A DNA stretch of 64,000 bases from Pelagicoccus mobilis (GTDB taxonomy: Bacteria; Verrucomicrobiota; Verrucomicrobiia; Opitutales; Opitutaceae): the NCBI RefSeq assembly GCF_016595505.1, contig NZ_JAENIL010000005.1, positions 124,001 to 188,000 of the forward strand, read 5' to 3'. Below, piece after piece: positions 1 to 8,663 of the stretch. Numbering within the stretch: the first letter of the stretch is position 1; the number at the start of each line of letters is the position of its first letter. Under the pieces are notes generated by a model, which made no database searches, was not told where the DNA came from, and saw nothing but the letters and a program-made list of their open reading frames with translations. The translations under genes were made by a program, and so were the position numbers.

Positions 1-282
<282 letters not shown>

Positions 283-298
283 CGAATCTCCATTACCC

Positions 299-1879
299 AT
301 GTCCAAAGTTCCCATGCTTAAACGTATCCGCTCCATGGAGATGCCGGATGCCTACATCATAATCTTCTTCGTCATCGCTTTGGCCGCAGTTGCAACCTAC
401 ATCATTCCGGCAGGCTACTTCGACATGAAGGAGATCAGGTATCAGGAAGATGGCGAAGAACGTACCCGTACGGTCATCGATCCAGACTCATTCCGTTACG
501 CCACTGACGAAGCGGGTGACCCGATGAAGGTGAATGTAAGCCTTTTCTCGGGCGAGGCTCATATGGGAGCAACCCGCATTCACCGTTTCCCTTCTGATGC
601 CAACTCGGACATCGGTTTTTTCAACTACGCTTTCGAAGGCATCACATCGGGCAGTAAATACGGAGCCGCCGTCGGCGTTGTCGCCTTCATTCTCGTGATT
701 GGTGGCGCCTTCGGCATCATTTCTCGTACCGGAGCAATAGAAGTAGGGATTCTGAGAGTGATCGAGAAGACCAAAGGCCACGAAATCGCGATCGTCCCTA
801 TTCTCTTCCTGATCTTTTCCTTGGGTGGGGCCATCTTCGGCATGAGCGAGGAGGCAATCGCCTTCGCCATGATCGTGACTCCCCTACTCGTCGGTCTCGG
901 ATACGATAGCATCACCGCCGTGCTCGTAACCTACGGGGCCACTCAAATTGGATTCGCGACCTCTTGGATGAATCCATTCAACATTAGCGTAGCCCAAGGA
1001 TTAGCAGAAGTGGAGGTTCTCTCTGGCGCAGGATTCCGCATCATCATGTGGCTCGTATTCACAATTGGTTGCACGCTCTTCGTAATGCTCTACGCCCTAC
1101 GCATTCGACGAAACCCTCAATCCTCGCGAGCTTACGAAAGCGACGCCTACTTCCGAGACCAAGCGGTCAAAGACCAACCGACTTCCTCAAGCAAGGAGTC
1201 CTTCAGTCTCGGACAAGCGCTCGTTCTCGCGACCGTAGCCCTCGGAGTCATCTGGATCATTCTCGGAGTCACCCTCTACCAATACTACATTCCAGAGATC
1301 GCTACCCAGTTTTTCATTATCGGCGTGATCTCAGGTATCATCGGAGTCGTCTTCCATCTCCGTGGGATGGGGTTAAACGACATCGCCCGAAGCTTCCGAA
1401 AAGGAGCGAGCGAGTTGCTGGGAGCCGCAATGATTGTCGGCATGGCCAAAGGTATCGTCCTCATTCTCGGCGGGGACGACAGCACCGAACCCAGCGTCCT
1501 AAATACGCTTCTCCATCAAGCAGGCCAATGGATAGCACCCTTGCCATCCGAACTATCAGCAATCGGAATGCTCATTTTTCAAAGCGTATTGAATTTCTTC
1601 ATACCCTCCGGATCAGGCCAAGCTGCTCTAACAGTTCCACTGATGGCACCGCTCGCGGACATCGCTGGCTTAAGCCGCCAAATTGCAGTTCTCGCATTTC
1701 AGTTAGGAGATGGCCTCACGAACCTGATCATCCCAACTAGTGCGTCATTGATGGGCACCCTCGCCGTCGCTCGACTCGACTACGTCACCTGGTTTCGATT
1801 CTTCCTCAAAATCCAATTCGCCCTCGTCGGAACCGCCATCCTATTCATGGCAGTCGCCGTAGCGATCGGATATAACTGA
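299..1879 (+). CDS. YfcC family (C4-dicarboxylate/basic amino acid type) membrane carrier
   Basis: 526-residue inner-membrane protein with about 11-12 hydrophobic segments. The first spans residues ~17-40; a hydrophilic periplasmic loop of roughly 80 residues (~43-110) follows, as in YfcC/DcuC-like carriers (Pfam DUF/C4-dicarboxylate anaerobic carrier). Conserved-looking membrane motifs include GGAFGIISRTGAIE, FGMSEEAIAF and a C-terminal NFFIPSGSGQAALTVPLMAPL, which resembles the substrate/ion-binding re-entrant part of the ion-transporter superfamily. YfcC proteins are described as putative basic amino-acid transporters. The 17-base gap after astD suggests a role in arginine, ornithine or dipeptide exchange, but the substrate is inferred from context only. 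The stop is followed by a long palindrome (1909-1982) that separates it from the convergent LuxR gene. Confidence 0.8.
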   Translation: MSKVPMLKRIRSMEMPDAYIIIFFVIALAAVATYIIPAGYFDMKEIRYQEDGEERTRTVIDPDSFRYATDEAGDPMKVNVSLFSGEAHMGATRIHRFPSDANSDIGFFNYAFEGITSGSKYGAAVGVVAFILVIGGAFGIISRTGAIEVGILRVIEKTKGHEIAIVPILFLIFSLGGAIFGMSEEAIAFAMIVTPLLVGLGYDSITAVLVTYGATQIGFATSWMNPFNISVAQGLAEVEVLSGAGFRIIMWLVFTIGCTLFVMLYALRIRRNPQSSRAYESDAYFRDQAVKDQPTSSSKESFSLGQALVLATVALGVIWIILGVTLYQYYIPEIATQFFIIGVISGIIGVVFHLRGMGLNDIARSFRKGASELLGAAMIVGMAKGIVLILGGDDSTEPSVLNTLLHQAGQWIAPLPSELSAIGMLIFQSVLNFFIPSGSGQAALTVPLMAPLADIAGLSRQIAVLAFQLGDGLTNLIIPTSASLMGTLAVARLDYVTWFRFFLKIQFALVGTAILFMAVAVAIGYN

Positions 1880-1908
1880 GGACAACGCATCCAATTCGTT
1901 CTCAGAAA

Positions 1909-1982
1909 GGTAGGGCGTGACCGCCGGGCACGCCGCAAGGCACAAACACCCAATGCGGCTCGCCCGGCGGTCGAGCCCTACC
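1909..1982. repeat. interspersed palindromic repeat, GTAGGG family
   Basis: Imperfect inverted repeat with arms of about 29 bases: left arm begins GGTAGGGCGTGACCGCC, right arm ends GGCGGTCGAGCCCTACC, with a few mismatches. It lies between convergent stop codons (1879 + and 2006 -), so its transcript could fold as a bidirectional terminator, although there is no clear U-tract. The same end sequence recurs at 13370, 14972, 17550, 41297 and 42827. Confidence 0.75.
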
Positions 1983-2005
1983 AAAGTCGACCTTACACAA
2001 GACTC

Positions 2006-3166
2006 CTACTTCAACCGCGCGACAAGCTGCGCTCTGCTTTTCAAACCGAGTTTCTGGAAGATCGAGTTCACCTGTGTCTTCACCGTGAGGATACTCTTGT
2101 TCAACTTCTGAGCGATCTCAGCATTCCTCTCCCCTTTACAAATATGACGCACAATCTCACGTTCCGCAGGAGTTAGAGTCTGCAATGCCCGACGCTTCCG
2201 TTCCGCCAATACCTCTGGCTCTAAATCATCCGCCAAATCGAACGGCTCTTGGAACAAGACGAAAAAACCGGGACGAGCGAGCGATGACTGGCTAAACGAA
2301 GCCGGACTCACTTTTGCCTTCAGCTTTCGGTCCTTCCCATTTTCCACAAGCACAGGGCCAGGCATCAGCTTATCCAGTTCCTTCGGGCGGATAGCCTGTA
2401 TCCGATCTTTCAATTCGTTTGTCGCTTCCAGTACTGGCCCTGGAATCCTGAAACACTCCCGCGGGTTATAGCTTCGGGCTCGCGTTTTCCCAAAGTTCCA
2501 AGTCGCCGCTGACTCGTAGGCGGCCAAGTTCGCAAATACGAGTTTCAATCGCCAGTCCAACAGAAGCAACGGCGCCGGCAAGGTCCGGGTAAACGACTGC
2601 AAAGCGTTTTGGAAATTCTGATCACGATGGATTCGCTGCACACGAGCGACCGCTATGTCGATGTGTCGCGCCACTGAGAGAATCTTCTGCACCTCCTCTT
2701 CGGTAAAGTCCTTCTGTCGAGGCCCTCGGTACAGCGAAAACATCGCTCGCATCTCTTCGCCCTCCCAGAACATAATCGACATCCCTTTGTCCCAACCTTC
2801 GATCTTGGCAAAGCGTTGATAGAACTCAGTTTTTCTGAATTCCGAGGGTGTGCCTATAATGTCGCGAAAAAGGTAATACGGAGCTCCTACATGCTCTGCG
2901 ATCCAGGGACTGAAGGGATTTAACTCCCCACGCTGCTCAAACCAAAGACTCGGTTGAGGAATCTCCGGCTCGGTATAGACCACGCGAGCATCCCCCATCC
3001 CAAGGTGCCCAAGAAAGAGCGTGATGCGCTTAAAATCGCACACGTGCGCCAACAAATCACGCACCCCATTCCACAAGCTTTCCCTATCAATAGCTGCGTG
3101 CAATGACAGGATACTCCCGTCAAACGAGGACTCTAGCATGCTTCCCGACTCATTCCGCCTATCCAT
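2006..3166 (-). CDS. LuxR-type transcriptional regulator with GAF/PAS-like N-terminus
   Basis: 386 residues. The C-terminus is a clear LuxR/NarL helix-turn-helix: LTPAEREIVRHICKGERNAE and KLNKSILTVKTQVNSIFQKL (residues ~325-385). The N-terminal ~190 residues have the size and pattern of a GAF-like sensor (no receiver Asp motif is visible), followed by a PAS-like stretch at ~195-310 (LLLDWRLKLVFANLAAYE). It is therefore a one-component regulator or a partner of an unseen kinase, not a classical response regulator. It is divergent from the TonB-dependent receptor at 3330, with 163 bases between the starts, so control of that receptor is the simplest guess. The first ATG (3166) has AAGGAG immediately against it, too close for a normal ribosome site; Met10 (3139) is an alternative start. 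The effector is unknown. Confidence 0.8.
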   Translation of the reverse strand: MDRRNESGSMLESSFDGSILSLHAAIDRESLWNGVRDLLAHVCDFKRITLFLGHLGMGDARVVYTEPEIPQPSLWFEQRGELNPFSPWIAEHVGAPYYLFRDIIGTPSEFRKTEFYQRFAKIEGWDKGMSIMFWEGEEMRAMFSLYRGPRQKDFTEEEVQKILSVARHIDIAVARVQRIHRDQNFQNALQSFTRTLPAPLLLLDWRLKLVFANLAAYESAATWNFGKTRARSYNPRECFRIPGPVLEATNELKDRIQAIRPKELDKLMPGPVLVENGKDRKLKAKVSPASFSQSSLARPGFFVLFQEPFDLADDLEPEVLAERKRRALQTLTPAEREIVRHICKGERNAEIAQKLNKSILTVKTQVNSIFQKLGLKSRAQLVARLK

Positions 3167-3329
3167 CTCCTTACTCTTGGAATTAGCGCGTCGAATGCCA
3201 GCCTTTTTACTACTTTAGATGTATGCCACTCGGAATGCCCTATGCTACATTTTTGCCCAGCCATTTGGCTCGCCCCGCAAAGCGCGGTAAATTCAAAGTT
3301 AAACGACAGACACACAATCAAACCGAACC

Positions 3330-6300
3330 ATGATACCATTCTGTAAAACGCAAAAACTCGCACGCCTCGGGCTCGTTCTGACGCTTGCACTGAGCTGTTT
3401 AGGCCTGACCTTGTCCGCTCAGAGTTCCCTTGGTTCTATTAAGGGTACCATCGGCGGCAACGACACCGACCAATACCTTGACGGTGCTTCCATCAGCCTG
3501 AGCGGCACCGGCTTCCGAACAAGTTCAGACCGCTCCGGTCGCTTCCAAATCAACAAGATCCCGCATGGGGACTACACTCTCATTGTTAGCTATTTTGGAT
3601 ACAACTCCAACAGCCGCACTGTCACCGTTTCAGACGCCCCTCTCTCCCTGGAGATCATACTCGAAGCCGACGACGAAGAGATCTTCGAACTCGATTCCTT
3701 CAAGGTTCAAGCAGGACCATCCAGCTCCGACCGCGCGGCGAGTCTCCAGCGTTCCGCTGCCAACCGTCTCGACATCGTCTCCTCCGATAAACTCGGCCAG
3801 CTTCCAGATAGTACAGTTGCCGACGCCGTTCGACGCCTTCCCGGTATCAACATCGAAAAGGACTCCCAAGGACGCGAAGGACGCTACGTCACAATCCGCG
3901 GCATGAACGCCGACTTTAACTCGGTCTCCATCAACGGCCAGAAGGTCGTGGTCTCCAACTTCGACGGTGCCAGCCGCTCCGTACCAATGGACGTGGTATC
4001 AGCTGACAGTGCCGGCACCATCGAGGTAACGAAGTCCGTTCTCCCAAGCCAAGACGCCGACTCCATTGGCGGCTCTATCAACATCAAATCGCGCTCAGCC
4101 TTCGATCATGCCGACATGAAGGCCTCCGCCGAAATCAAGTTCGGTGACCAAAGCCTCGCTGACGACTACGAGGGCGACTACCCCCACGACGAAACTCCCT
4201 ACGAGTTCTCCGCTTCTTGGGCTGACAAGCTCAATGAAGAGGAAACCCTAGGCCTCGCCCTATCGCTCAACCAAAGCAACCGCCCTTACCTTTTCCGCTC
4301 CATCGAAAGCGGCCCTTACGTTCGCGACCTCGGAGACTATTTCGCAGGTTACGGCCGTCTCGAAGAATCCTTCGATAACGTAGAATCAAAAGGTGGTACA
4401 GCTCGCTTCGACTTCCGTCCCAGCGAAAATCTCGAATGGTCTGTAGACCTCGCCTACTCAAACCGAGAAACCAACCAAGGCAGCCAGCGAGCTCAAGTAA
4501 ACTTCGATCCAGCATACCTCGTCGGAGACCTTGAGTTCGAAGGCGACACTGCTGTCCTCTTCACATCCGAAGATCGATCTCAACGCGAAGTGCGCGACTA
4601 CTACGAAGAGCAAGAGAATCTCACCTTCTCGACCCAAGTTGTTCAACACCTCGGAGACTGGGAGATCGACTACGGTCTTGGTTTCAACGAAGGCGACTTC
4701 GCCGGCGATCCCAACAAGGACCTTCGCGCATTCTTCCGCACCGGATTCGAAGACGCAGACGGAAACTATCTCGAAAACAGCTTCGAACTCGAAAACGGCG
4801 ACGCCTACTCCCCTATCTACGGAGACAACCACGCCACTCTTCCACTCTCGGCATTCGAAGTCTTCGAAATCCGCCGCGGTACTCGCATCATCAACGACGA
4901 AACCCTCTCTGGCTTCTTCAATGCCAAGAAGGACATGCTCTGGGGCGACAAGCCCGGATACCTCAAGTTCGGTATCAAACATACAAATACAGAACGCGAT
5001 TTCGACGACATCCGCCGCCGCTACCGTACCGCCGACGTAGACTGGACACTCGATTCCGTCATGATCGGCGACGAGCAAATTTACGGCAGCGTCCTCGCAG
5101 ACTACGGAATTGACCAAGCCCTCAACGGCCAGGCCTTCGGTCCGATGATCGATCCAAACAAGATTCGCGAAGCGGAAGAAGCCCTTATCGCAGCGGGTCT
5201 TCGCGACGAAGGCGACGCCAACTGGTACCTCAACCAAAACGTAAGTCGCGACGCTCGTGCCGACCTCATCAATTCCTACGACCTCGAAGAGGAAGTCACA
5301 GCCGGATTCGTTGAAGCCCAGGTCCAAATGGAGAAACTCACCGTCATCACCGGTGTCCGCGTCGAAGCCACCGACGTCAAGGTCCACACCTACGCTGGCG
5401 ACTTCTACGAGACCGATCCAGACAGCGAGCTCTACATTCGCCCAATCACCGGTGAAAGCGACTACACAGACGTTTTGCCGCACCTTCACGTCCGCTACGA
5501 CGCAAACGACAATTTGACCTATCGCGCTTCAATCAACCAAACATTGGCTCGCCCATCATTCCGTCAGTTGAACCCGTCAACCGATATCGATCCTACCGCC
5601 AACGACGATGACGGCATCGCTATCAAGGGCCGCACCGACATAGATCCAGTCATCTCGACCAACCTCGATCTCTCTATGGATCGCTACTTCGACTCCGGCA
5701 GCCGCATCTCCGCAGGTGTGTTCTACAAGGACATGAAGGACAATATCTATCGCCTCCGCCGCGATGTCCTCGACAGCGACCCGGACTACTTCCCTTCTAC
5801 CGCGGAAGTAAGCGAGTACCTCAATGCAGAAGGAGCTACAGTCTTCGGACTCGAGTTCTCCTTTGACTACGAGCTAGACACCCTCGTCGAATCTCTCAAG
5901 GGCTTCAGCCTCTCCGGCAACTACACCTATACTGATTCCGAAGTTGACGGTATCCAAAGAGAGGATGCAGACGGCGACCTCTTCCTCGAATACGGCGAAA
6001 CACAGCTCTTCGGGCAAGTACCACACACCTACAACCTCGCCCTCAACTTCGCTCGTTGGGGAATCGACAGCCGACTCGCTTGGAATCGCAGCAGCGACTA
6101 CCTCGACTTCGGTGGTATCGACGCAGACAAAAACCTCGACGACTACATCGCCGAGCGTGATCGCATCGACTTCAGCATTCGCTACCGCTTCCTACCGCAG
6201 TGGACTGTCTTCTTAGAAATGCAAAACATCACGGACGAAGACTCCCGATCCTTCGAAGGCAACGAAGCAACCCGTATGCGCTACCGCGAAGAAGCCGGCC

Positions 6301-6335
6301 GTTCAAGCTGGCTAGGCCTCCGCTGGAGCAACTAG
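3330..6335 (+). CDS. TonB-dependent receptor with N-terminal carboxypeptidase-regulatory-like domain
   Basis: 1001-residue outer-membrane receptor. A signal peptide covers residues 1-~30 (cleavage near LTLSAQS). A CarboxypepD_reg-like beta-sandwich follows at ~33-115 (GSIKGTIGG, GRFQINKIPHGDYTLIVSYFG). The plug domain at ~130-260 contains LPDSTVADAVRRLPGINIEK, YVTIRGM and SIGGSINIKSRSAF, and resembles the Xanthomonas/Caulobacter-type TonB receptor subfamily. The rest is a ~22-strand barrel ending WLGLRWSN. The extracellular portions are strikingly rich in Asp and Glu. There is no SusD-like partner. Neighbouring genes encode arginine and cyanophycin catabolism, so the ligand may be a cationic arginine-containing peptide or polymer; this is inference. 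A strong terminator follows at 6360. Confidence 0.9.
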   Translation: MIPFCKTQKLARLGLVLTLALSCLGLTLSAQSSLGSIKGTIGGNDTDQYLDGASISLSGTGFRTSSDRSGRFQINKIPHGDYTLIVSYFGYNSNSRTVTVSDAPLSLEIILEADDEEIFELDSFKVQAGPSSSDRAASLQRSAANRLDIVSSDKLGQLPDSTVADAVRRLPGINIEKDSQGREGRYVTIRGMNADFNSVSINGQKVVVSNFDGASRSVPMDVVSADSAGTIEVTKSVLPSQDADSIGGSINIKSRSAFDHADMKASAEIKFGDQSLADDYEGDYPHDETPYEFSASWADKLNEEETLGLALSLNQSNRPYLFRSIESGPYVRDLGDYFAGYGRLEESFDNVESKGGTARFDFRPSENLEWSVDLAYSNRETNQGSQRAQVNFDPAYLVGDLEFEGDTAVLFTSEDRSQREVRDYYEEQENLTFSTQVVQHLGDWEIDYGLGFNEGDFAGDPNKDLRAFFRTGFEDADGNYLENSFELENGDAYSPIYGDNHATLPLSAFEVFEIRRGTRIINDETLSGFFNAKKDMLWGDKPGYLKFGIKHTNTERDFDDIRRRYRTADVDWTLDSVMIGDEQIYGSVLADYGIDQALNGQAFGPMIDPNKIREAEEALIAAGLRDEGDANWYLNQNVSRDARADLINSYDLEEEVTAGFVEAQVQMEKLTVITGVRVEATDVKVHTYAGDFYETDPDSELYIRPITGESDYTDVLPHLHVRYDANDNLTYRASINQTLARPSFRQLNPSTDIDPTANDDDGIAIKGRTDIDPVISTNLDLSMDRYFDSGSRISAGVFYKDMKDNIYRLRRDVLDSDPDYFPSTAEVSEYLNAEGATVFGLEFSFDYELDTLVESLKGFSLSGNYTYTDSEVDGIQREDADGDLFLEYGETQLFGQVPHTYNLALNFARWGIDSRLAWNRSSDYLDFGGIDADKNLDDYIAERDRIDFSIRYRFLPQWTVFLEMQNITDEDSRSFEGNEATRMRYREEAGRSSWLGLRWSN

Positions 6336-6359
6336 TCCACGTAACAATTCTTCAATTAC

Positions 6360-6391
6360 AAAGACCGAGCGATCACCGCTCGGTCTTTTTT
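6360..6391 (+). terminator. rho-independent terminator of the 3330 TonB receptor
   Basis: Perfect 12-bp stem AAAGACCGAGCG / CGCTCGGTCTTT (6360-6371 with 6377-6388), 5-base loop ATCAC and a T-run from 6385 to 6391. It lies 25 bases after the TAG stop. Confidence 0.92.
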
Positions 6392-6425
6392 GCGTCTTCC
6401 CATCTCCAAACCGATCGCCCAAATC

Positions 6426-6449
6426 GGAGGGCAATGCTCCGTCATTGCC
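6426..6449. repeat. half copy of the AGGAGGGCAACG repeat
   Basis: GGAGGGCAATGCTCCGTCAT followed by TGCC matches one arm of the palindrome at 16376-16446. No facing arm is visible. A fragment ending CGGCGACCTAC at ~6478-6488 resembles the end of the next repeat, so this gap looks like a nest of repeat pieces. Confidence 0.6.
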
Positions 6450-6552
6450 TAAACCAGCACCAAGTCACCTCAGCTCGGCGACCTACAAACGAATCGTCCA
6501 ACTGCTCAAAAGCCTCAGGTGCGGCAGTCGCTCCGCGCGTGCCCATCCCCCA

Positions 6553-6610
6553 CCTGTAGGGCGGGGCGCCGACCCGCCATCCCCTTGTCGCCTCAACACG
6601 GCGACCTACA
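6553..6610. repeat. interspersed repeat, CTGTAGGGCGGGGCG family
   Basis: CCTGTAGGGCGGGGCG...GACCCGCCA...CGCCTCA...ACGGCGACCTAC. The reverse complement of 39771-39830 gives nearly the same sequence, so these are two copies in opposite orientation. It sits between the convergent stops of the TonB receptor and the isoaspartyl peptidase. Confidence 0.7.
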
Positions 6611-6616
6611 AAGCCC

Positions 6617-7567
6617 CTACTCTCCGAAGATCTCTACTCCGGAATCGCCGGCACTCGTACGCCATGCACGATACATGCCTTCGGTATTGAACGGCAGGCT
6701 TACATGTCCCTTTGCATCCACGGAAATCAAACCTCCGATACCATTGATCTTGGGAAGCTTCTCAAAAACGACCGCACGGGCCGCCGTATCCAAATCTTCA
6801 TTAAGATACTCCATACGAGCAGAGACGTCATGAGCGACCACAGAACGTATAAACTCTTCTCCGTAGCCCGTACATGAAACCGCACAGGTTTCATTATTTG
6901 CGTAGGTTCCCGATCCGATAACCGGACTATCGCCTACGCGCCCAAATTGCTTGTTGGTCAATCCACCTGTCGAAGTCGCTGCAGCGAGATCACCCTTTTG
7001 GTCAAGGGCCACGACTCCAATCGTACCGAACTTAGTCGACTGGGCGCCATCGTGGTCCATCACCATACCGGCCTCTTCACGAGCCGCCTTCAACTGATCG
7101 TGACGTTCCTCGGTGAAAAACCATTTCGGGTCGACCCGTTCTAGATCGCAGCTGTCAGCAAAGGCTTCTGCCCCATCGGCTGCCAAAAACACATAACGCC
7201 CATCCTTCAGAACTTCACGGGCTAGGGAAACGGGATTACGTACCGTTTTAACGCCTGCCACCGCTCCGGCAGCTCGATTTCGACCACACATAACTGCGGC
7301 ATCCATCTCGTGCTCTTCGTTGGCGGTAAACACTGAGCCACGACCCGCATTGAAAAGCGGGCAATCCTCAAGCGACTTCGCGGCAATTTCCACCGCGTCT
7401 AAGGCACTCCCGCCTTCAGCTAAACAATTCCAGCCAAAATCCAAAGCCTCCTGAAGGCTCTTTCGATAAGCCGCCTCCAATTCAGGAGTAAGATGGCTCG
7501 GAAGGATCGTTCCGGATCCCCCGTGTAAAGCGATTGCGATTGGATTTTCTTGGCTTACCTTAGTCAT
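6617..7567 (-). CDS. isoaspartyl peptidase / plant-type L-asparaginase (Ntn hydrolase)
   Basis: Cytoplasmic N-terminal-nucleophile hydrolase. From the chosen ATG (7567) it is 316 residues, starting MTKVSQENPIAIALHGGSG, which matches the family N-terminus; an upstream in-frame ATG at 7612 adds 15 residues with no family resemblance. Family marks are ALHGGSGTI, PLFNAGRGSVFT, MDAAVMCG and the autocleavage site KFGTIGVVALD, where the Thr of GTIG (residue ~182 from this start) becomes the nucleophile of the beta subunit. TSTGGLTNKQFGRVGDSPVIGSGTYA follows as expected. The family cleaves beta-aspartyl dipeptides, including the beta-Asp-Arg released from cyanophycin. It has no signal peptide and sits 113 bases from a divergent exported cyanophycinase, so it is the probable intracellular dipeptidase of the locus. 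True substrate preference cannot be read from sequence. Confidence 0.9.
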   Translation of the reverse strand: MTKVSQENPIAIALHGGSGTILPSHLTPELEAAYRKSLQEALDFGWNCLAEGGSALDAVEIAAKSLEDCPLFNAGRGSVFTANEEHEMDAAVMCGRNRAAGAVAGVKTVRNPVSLAREVLKDGRYVFLAADGAEAFADSCDLERVDPKWFFTEERHDQLKAAREEAGMVMDHDGAQSTKFGTIGVVALDQKGDLAAATSTGGLTNKQFGRVGDSPVIGSGTYANNETCAVSCTGYGEEFIRSVVAHDVSARMEYLNEDLDTAARAVVFEKLPKINGIGGLISVDAKGHVSLPFNTEGMYRAWRTSAGDSGVEIFGE

Positions 7568-7679
7568 GGACTTGTTCGCCCCTACCCTAACAGGCAAACA
7601 CCATTCTCGCATACAACTTTAGTGGTATATGGTCACTCTGCCTCTAGGATTTAGGACACCCTGTGGTAGGATCAGGTAA

Positions 7680-8663
7680 ATGAAACGCCTTGTCGCAACC
7701 CTATTCATCGGCTTTGCCACGATTCTGACCTGCTCTGCAAGCGGCCCAGAACGCTATCTCACGGGCAACGCGGGCGATGCGAACGCGCTACAAACAAGTG
7801 GTGGATACGCGCTCATGGGCGGCGGAGGCGACGTTGACGATGCATTCCGCTGGCTTCTTCGCAAATCAGGTGGCGGCGATGTGGTCGTTCTGCGAGCGAG
7901 CGGAAGCGACGGCTACAACCCCTACCTCTTTTCGGAACTGGGTGAAACCGTAGACTCCGTTGAATCCCTCGTTTTCCGTAAACGTAAACAAGCCTTCGAC
8001 CCCGAAGTCGCCAAGACGATCGAGGAAGCTGAACTCATATTCCTCGCCGGTGGCGATCAAAGCAAATACGTCCGATTCTGGAAAGACACTCCCGTTGAGG
8101 ATCTCATCCACAAACATGTTAAAGCCGGCAAGCCCATTGGCGGCAGTAGTGCCGGTTTGGCAATTCTCGGACACATCAGTTACAGCGCTATGCATGATGG
8201 CGACCTCACCTCGAAACTCGCTCTGAAGTATCCTAACCATAGATACATTACTCTCGAAGATGATTTCCTAAAACTGCCTGGACTCGAAAACGTTCTGACG
8301 GATAGCCATTTCTCTGATCGAGCACGCATGGGACGGCTTCTAATAATGCTCCGGAAGCGCGCCCTCGAGCATCCAGAAGAAGCCACAATCGGTATCGGCA
8401 TCGATGAGGCAACAGCACTCTGTATCGACACAGACGGTACAATTCAGGTGATGACTCCGCGAAGAGGTTCCGCCTACTTCGTAACCATCGACACCTTCTC
8501 GAATGATTCGATCGAAGGAACGAGCGCTAATGTCACCCGCCTAACCGCAACACCGACTCCGATTTCATTCAACACAGAGGCTCTCGCTGCAGCCGGAGAA
8601 CAAATCCGACTGCAAATTTTAGATGCCCAAGTGAAACAGATTACCCTTTCTCAAGATGACTAA
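7680..8663 (+). CDS. exported cyanophycinase-like S51 peptidase (first copy)
   Basis: 327 residues with a signal peptide (residues 1-~20, ending LTCSAS). The S51 fold is shown by FLAGGDQSKY (~121-130), the nucleophile elbow IGGSSAGL with Ser157, and TDSHFSDRARMGRLL (His210), the counterpart of the DQHF...RLGRL catalytic His motif of cyanophycinases. Cyanophycinase is a serine exopeptidase that cuts cyanophycin into beta-Asp-Arg dipeptides. The signal peptide points to the periplasm or outside of the cell, as in CphE-type enzymes rather than cytoplasmic CphB. Compared with the second copy the elbow is GSSAG instead of GTSAG, and the sequence is more divergent, so another S51 activity (aspartyl dipeptidase-like) remains possible. 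The stop overlaps the next gene by 8 bases, implying translational coupling. Confidence 0.82.
   Translation: MKRLVATLFIGFATILTCSASGPERYLTGNAGDANALQTSGGYALMGGGGDVDDAFRWLLRKSGGGDVVVLRASGSDGYNPYLFSELGETVDSVESLVFRKRKQAFDPEVAKTIEEAELIFLAGGDQSKYVRFWKDTPVEDLIHKHVKAGKPIGGSSAGLAILGHISYSAMHDGDLTSKLALKYPNHRYITLEDDFLKLPGLENVLTDSHFSDRARMGRLLIMLRKRALEHPEEATIGIGIDEATALCIDTDGTIQVMTPRRGSAYFVTIDTFSNDSIEGTSANVTRLTATPTPISFNTEALAAAGEQIRLQILDAQVKQITLSQDD

Noticed and set aside
1048-1740. 230-codon plus-strand frame in another phase of the YfcC gene
   Set aside because: Arg/Ser/His-rich translation with no family resemblance; overlaps a clear membrane carrier gene.
4458-5489. 343-codon minus-strand open frame
   Set aside because: It lies wholly inside the TonB receptor gene and its translation (Val/Asp/Gly/Glu-rich, no domain) is an antisense shadow of an acidic coding sequence.
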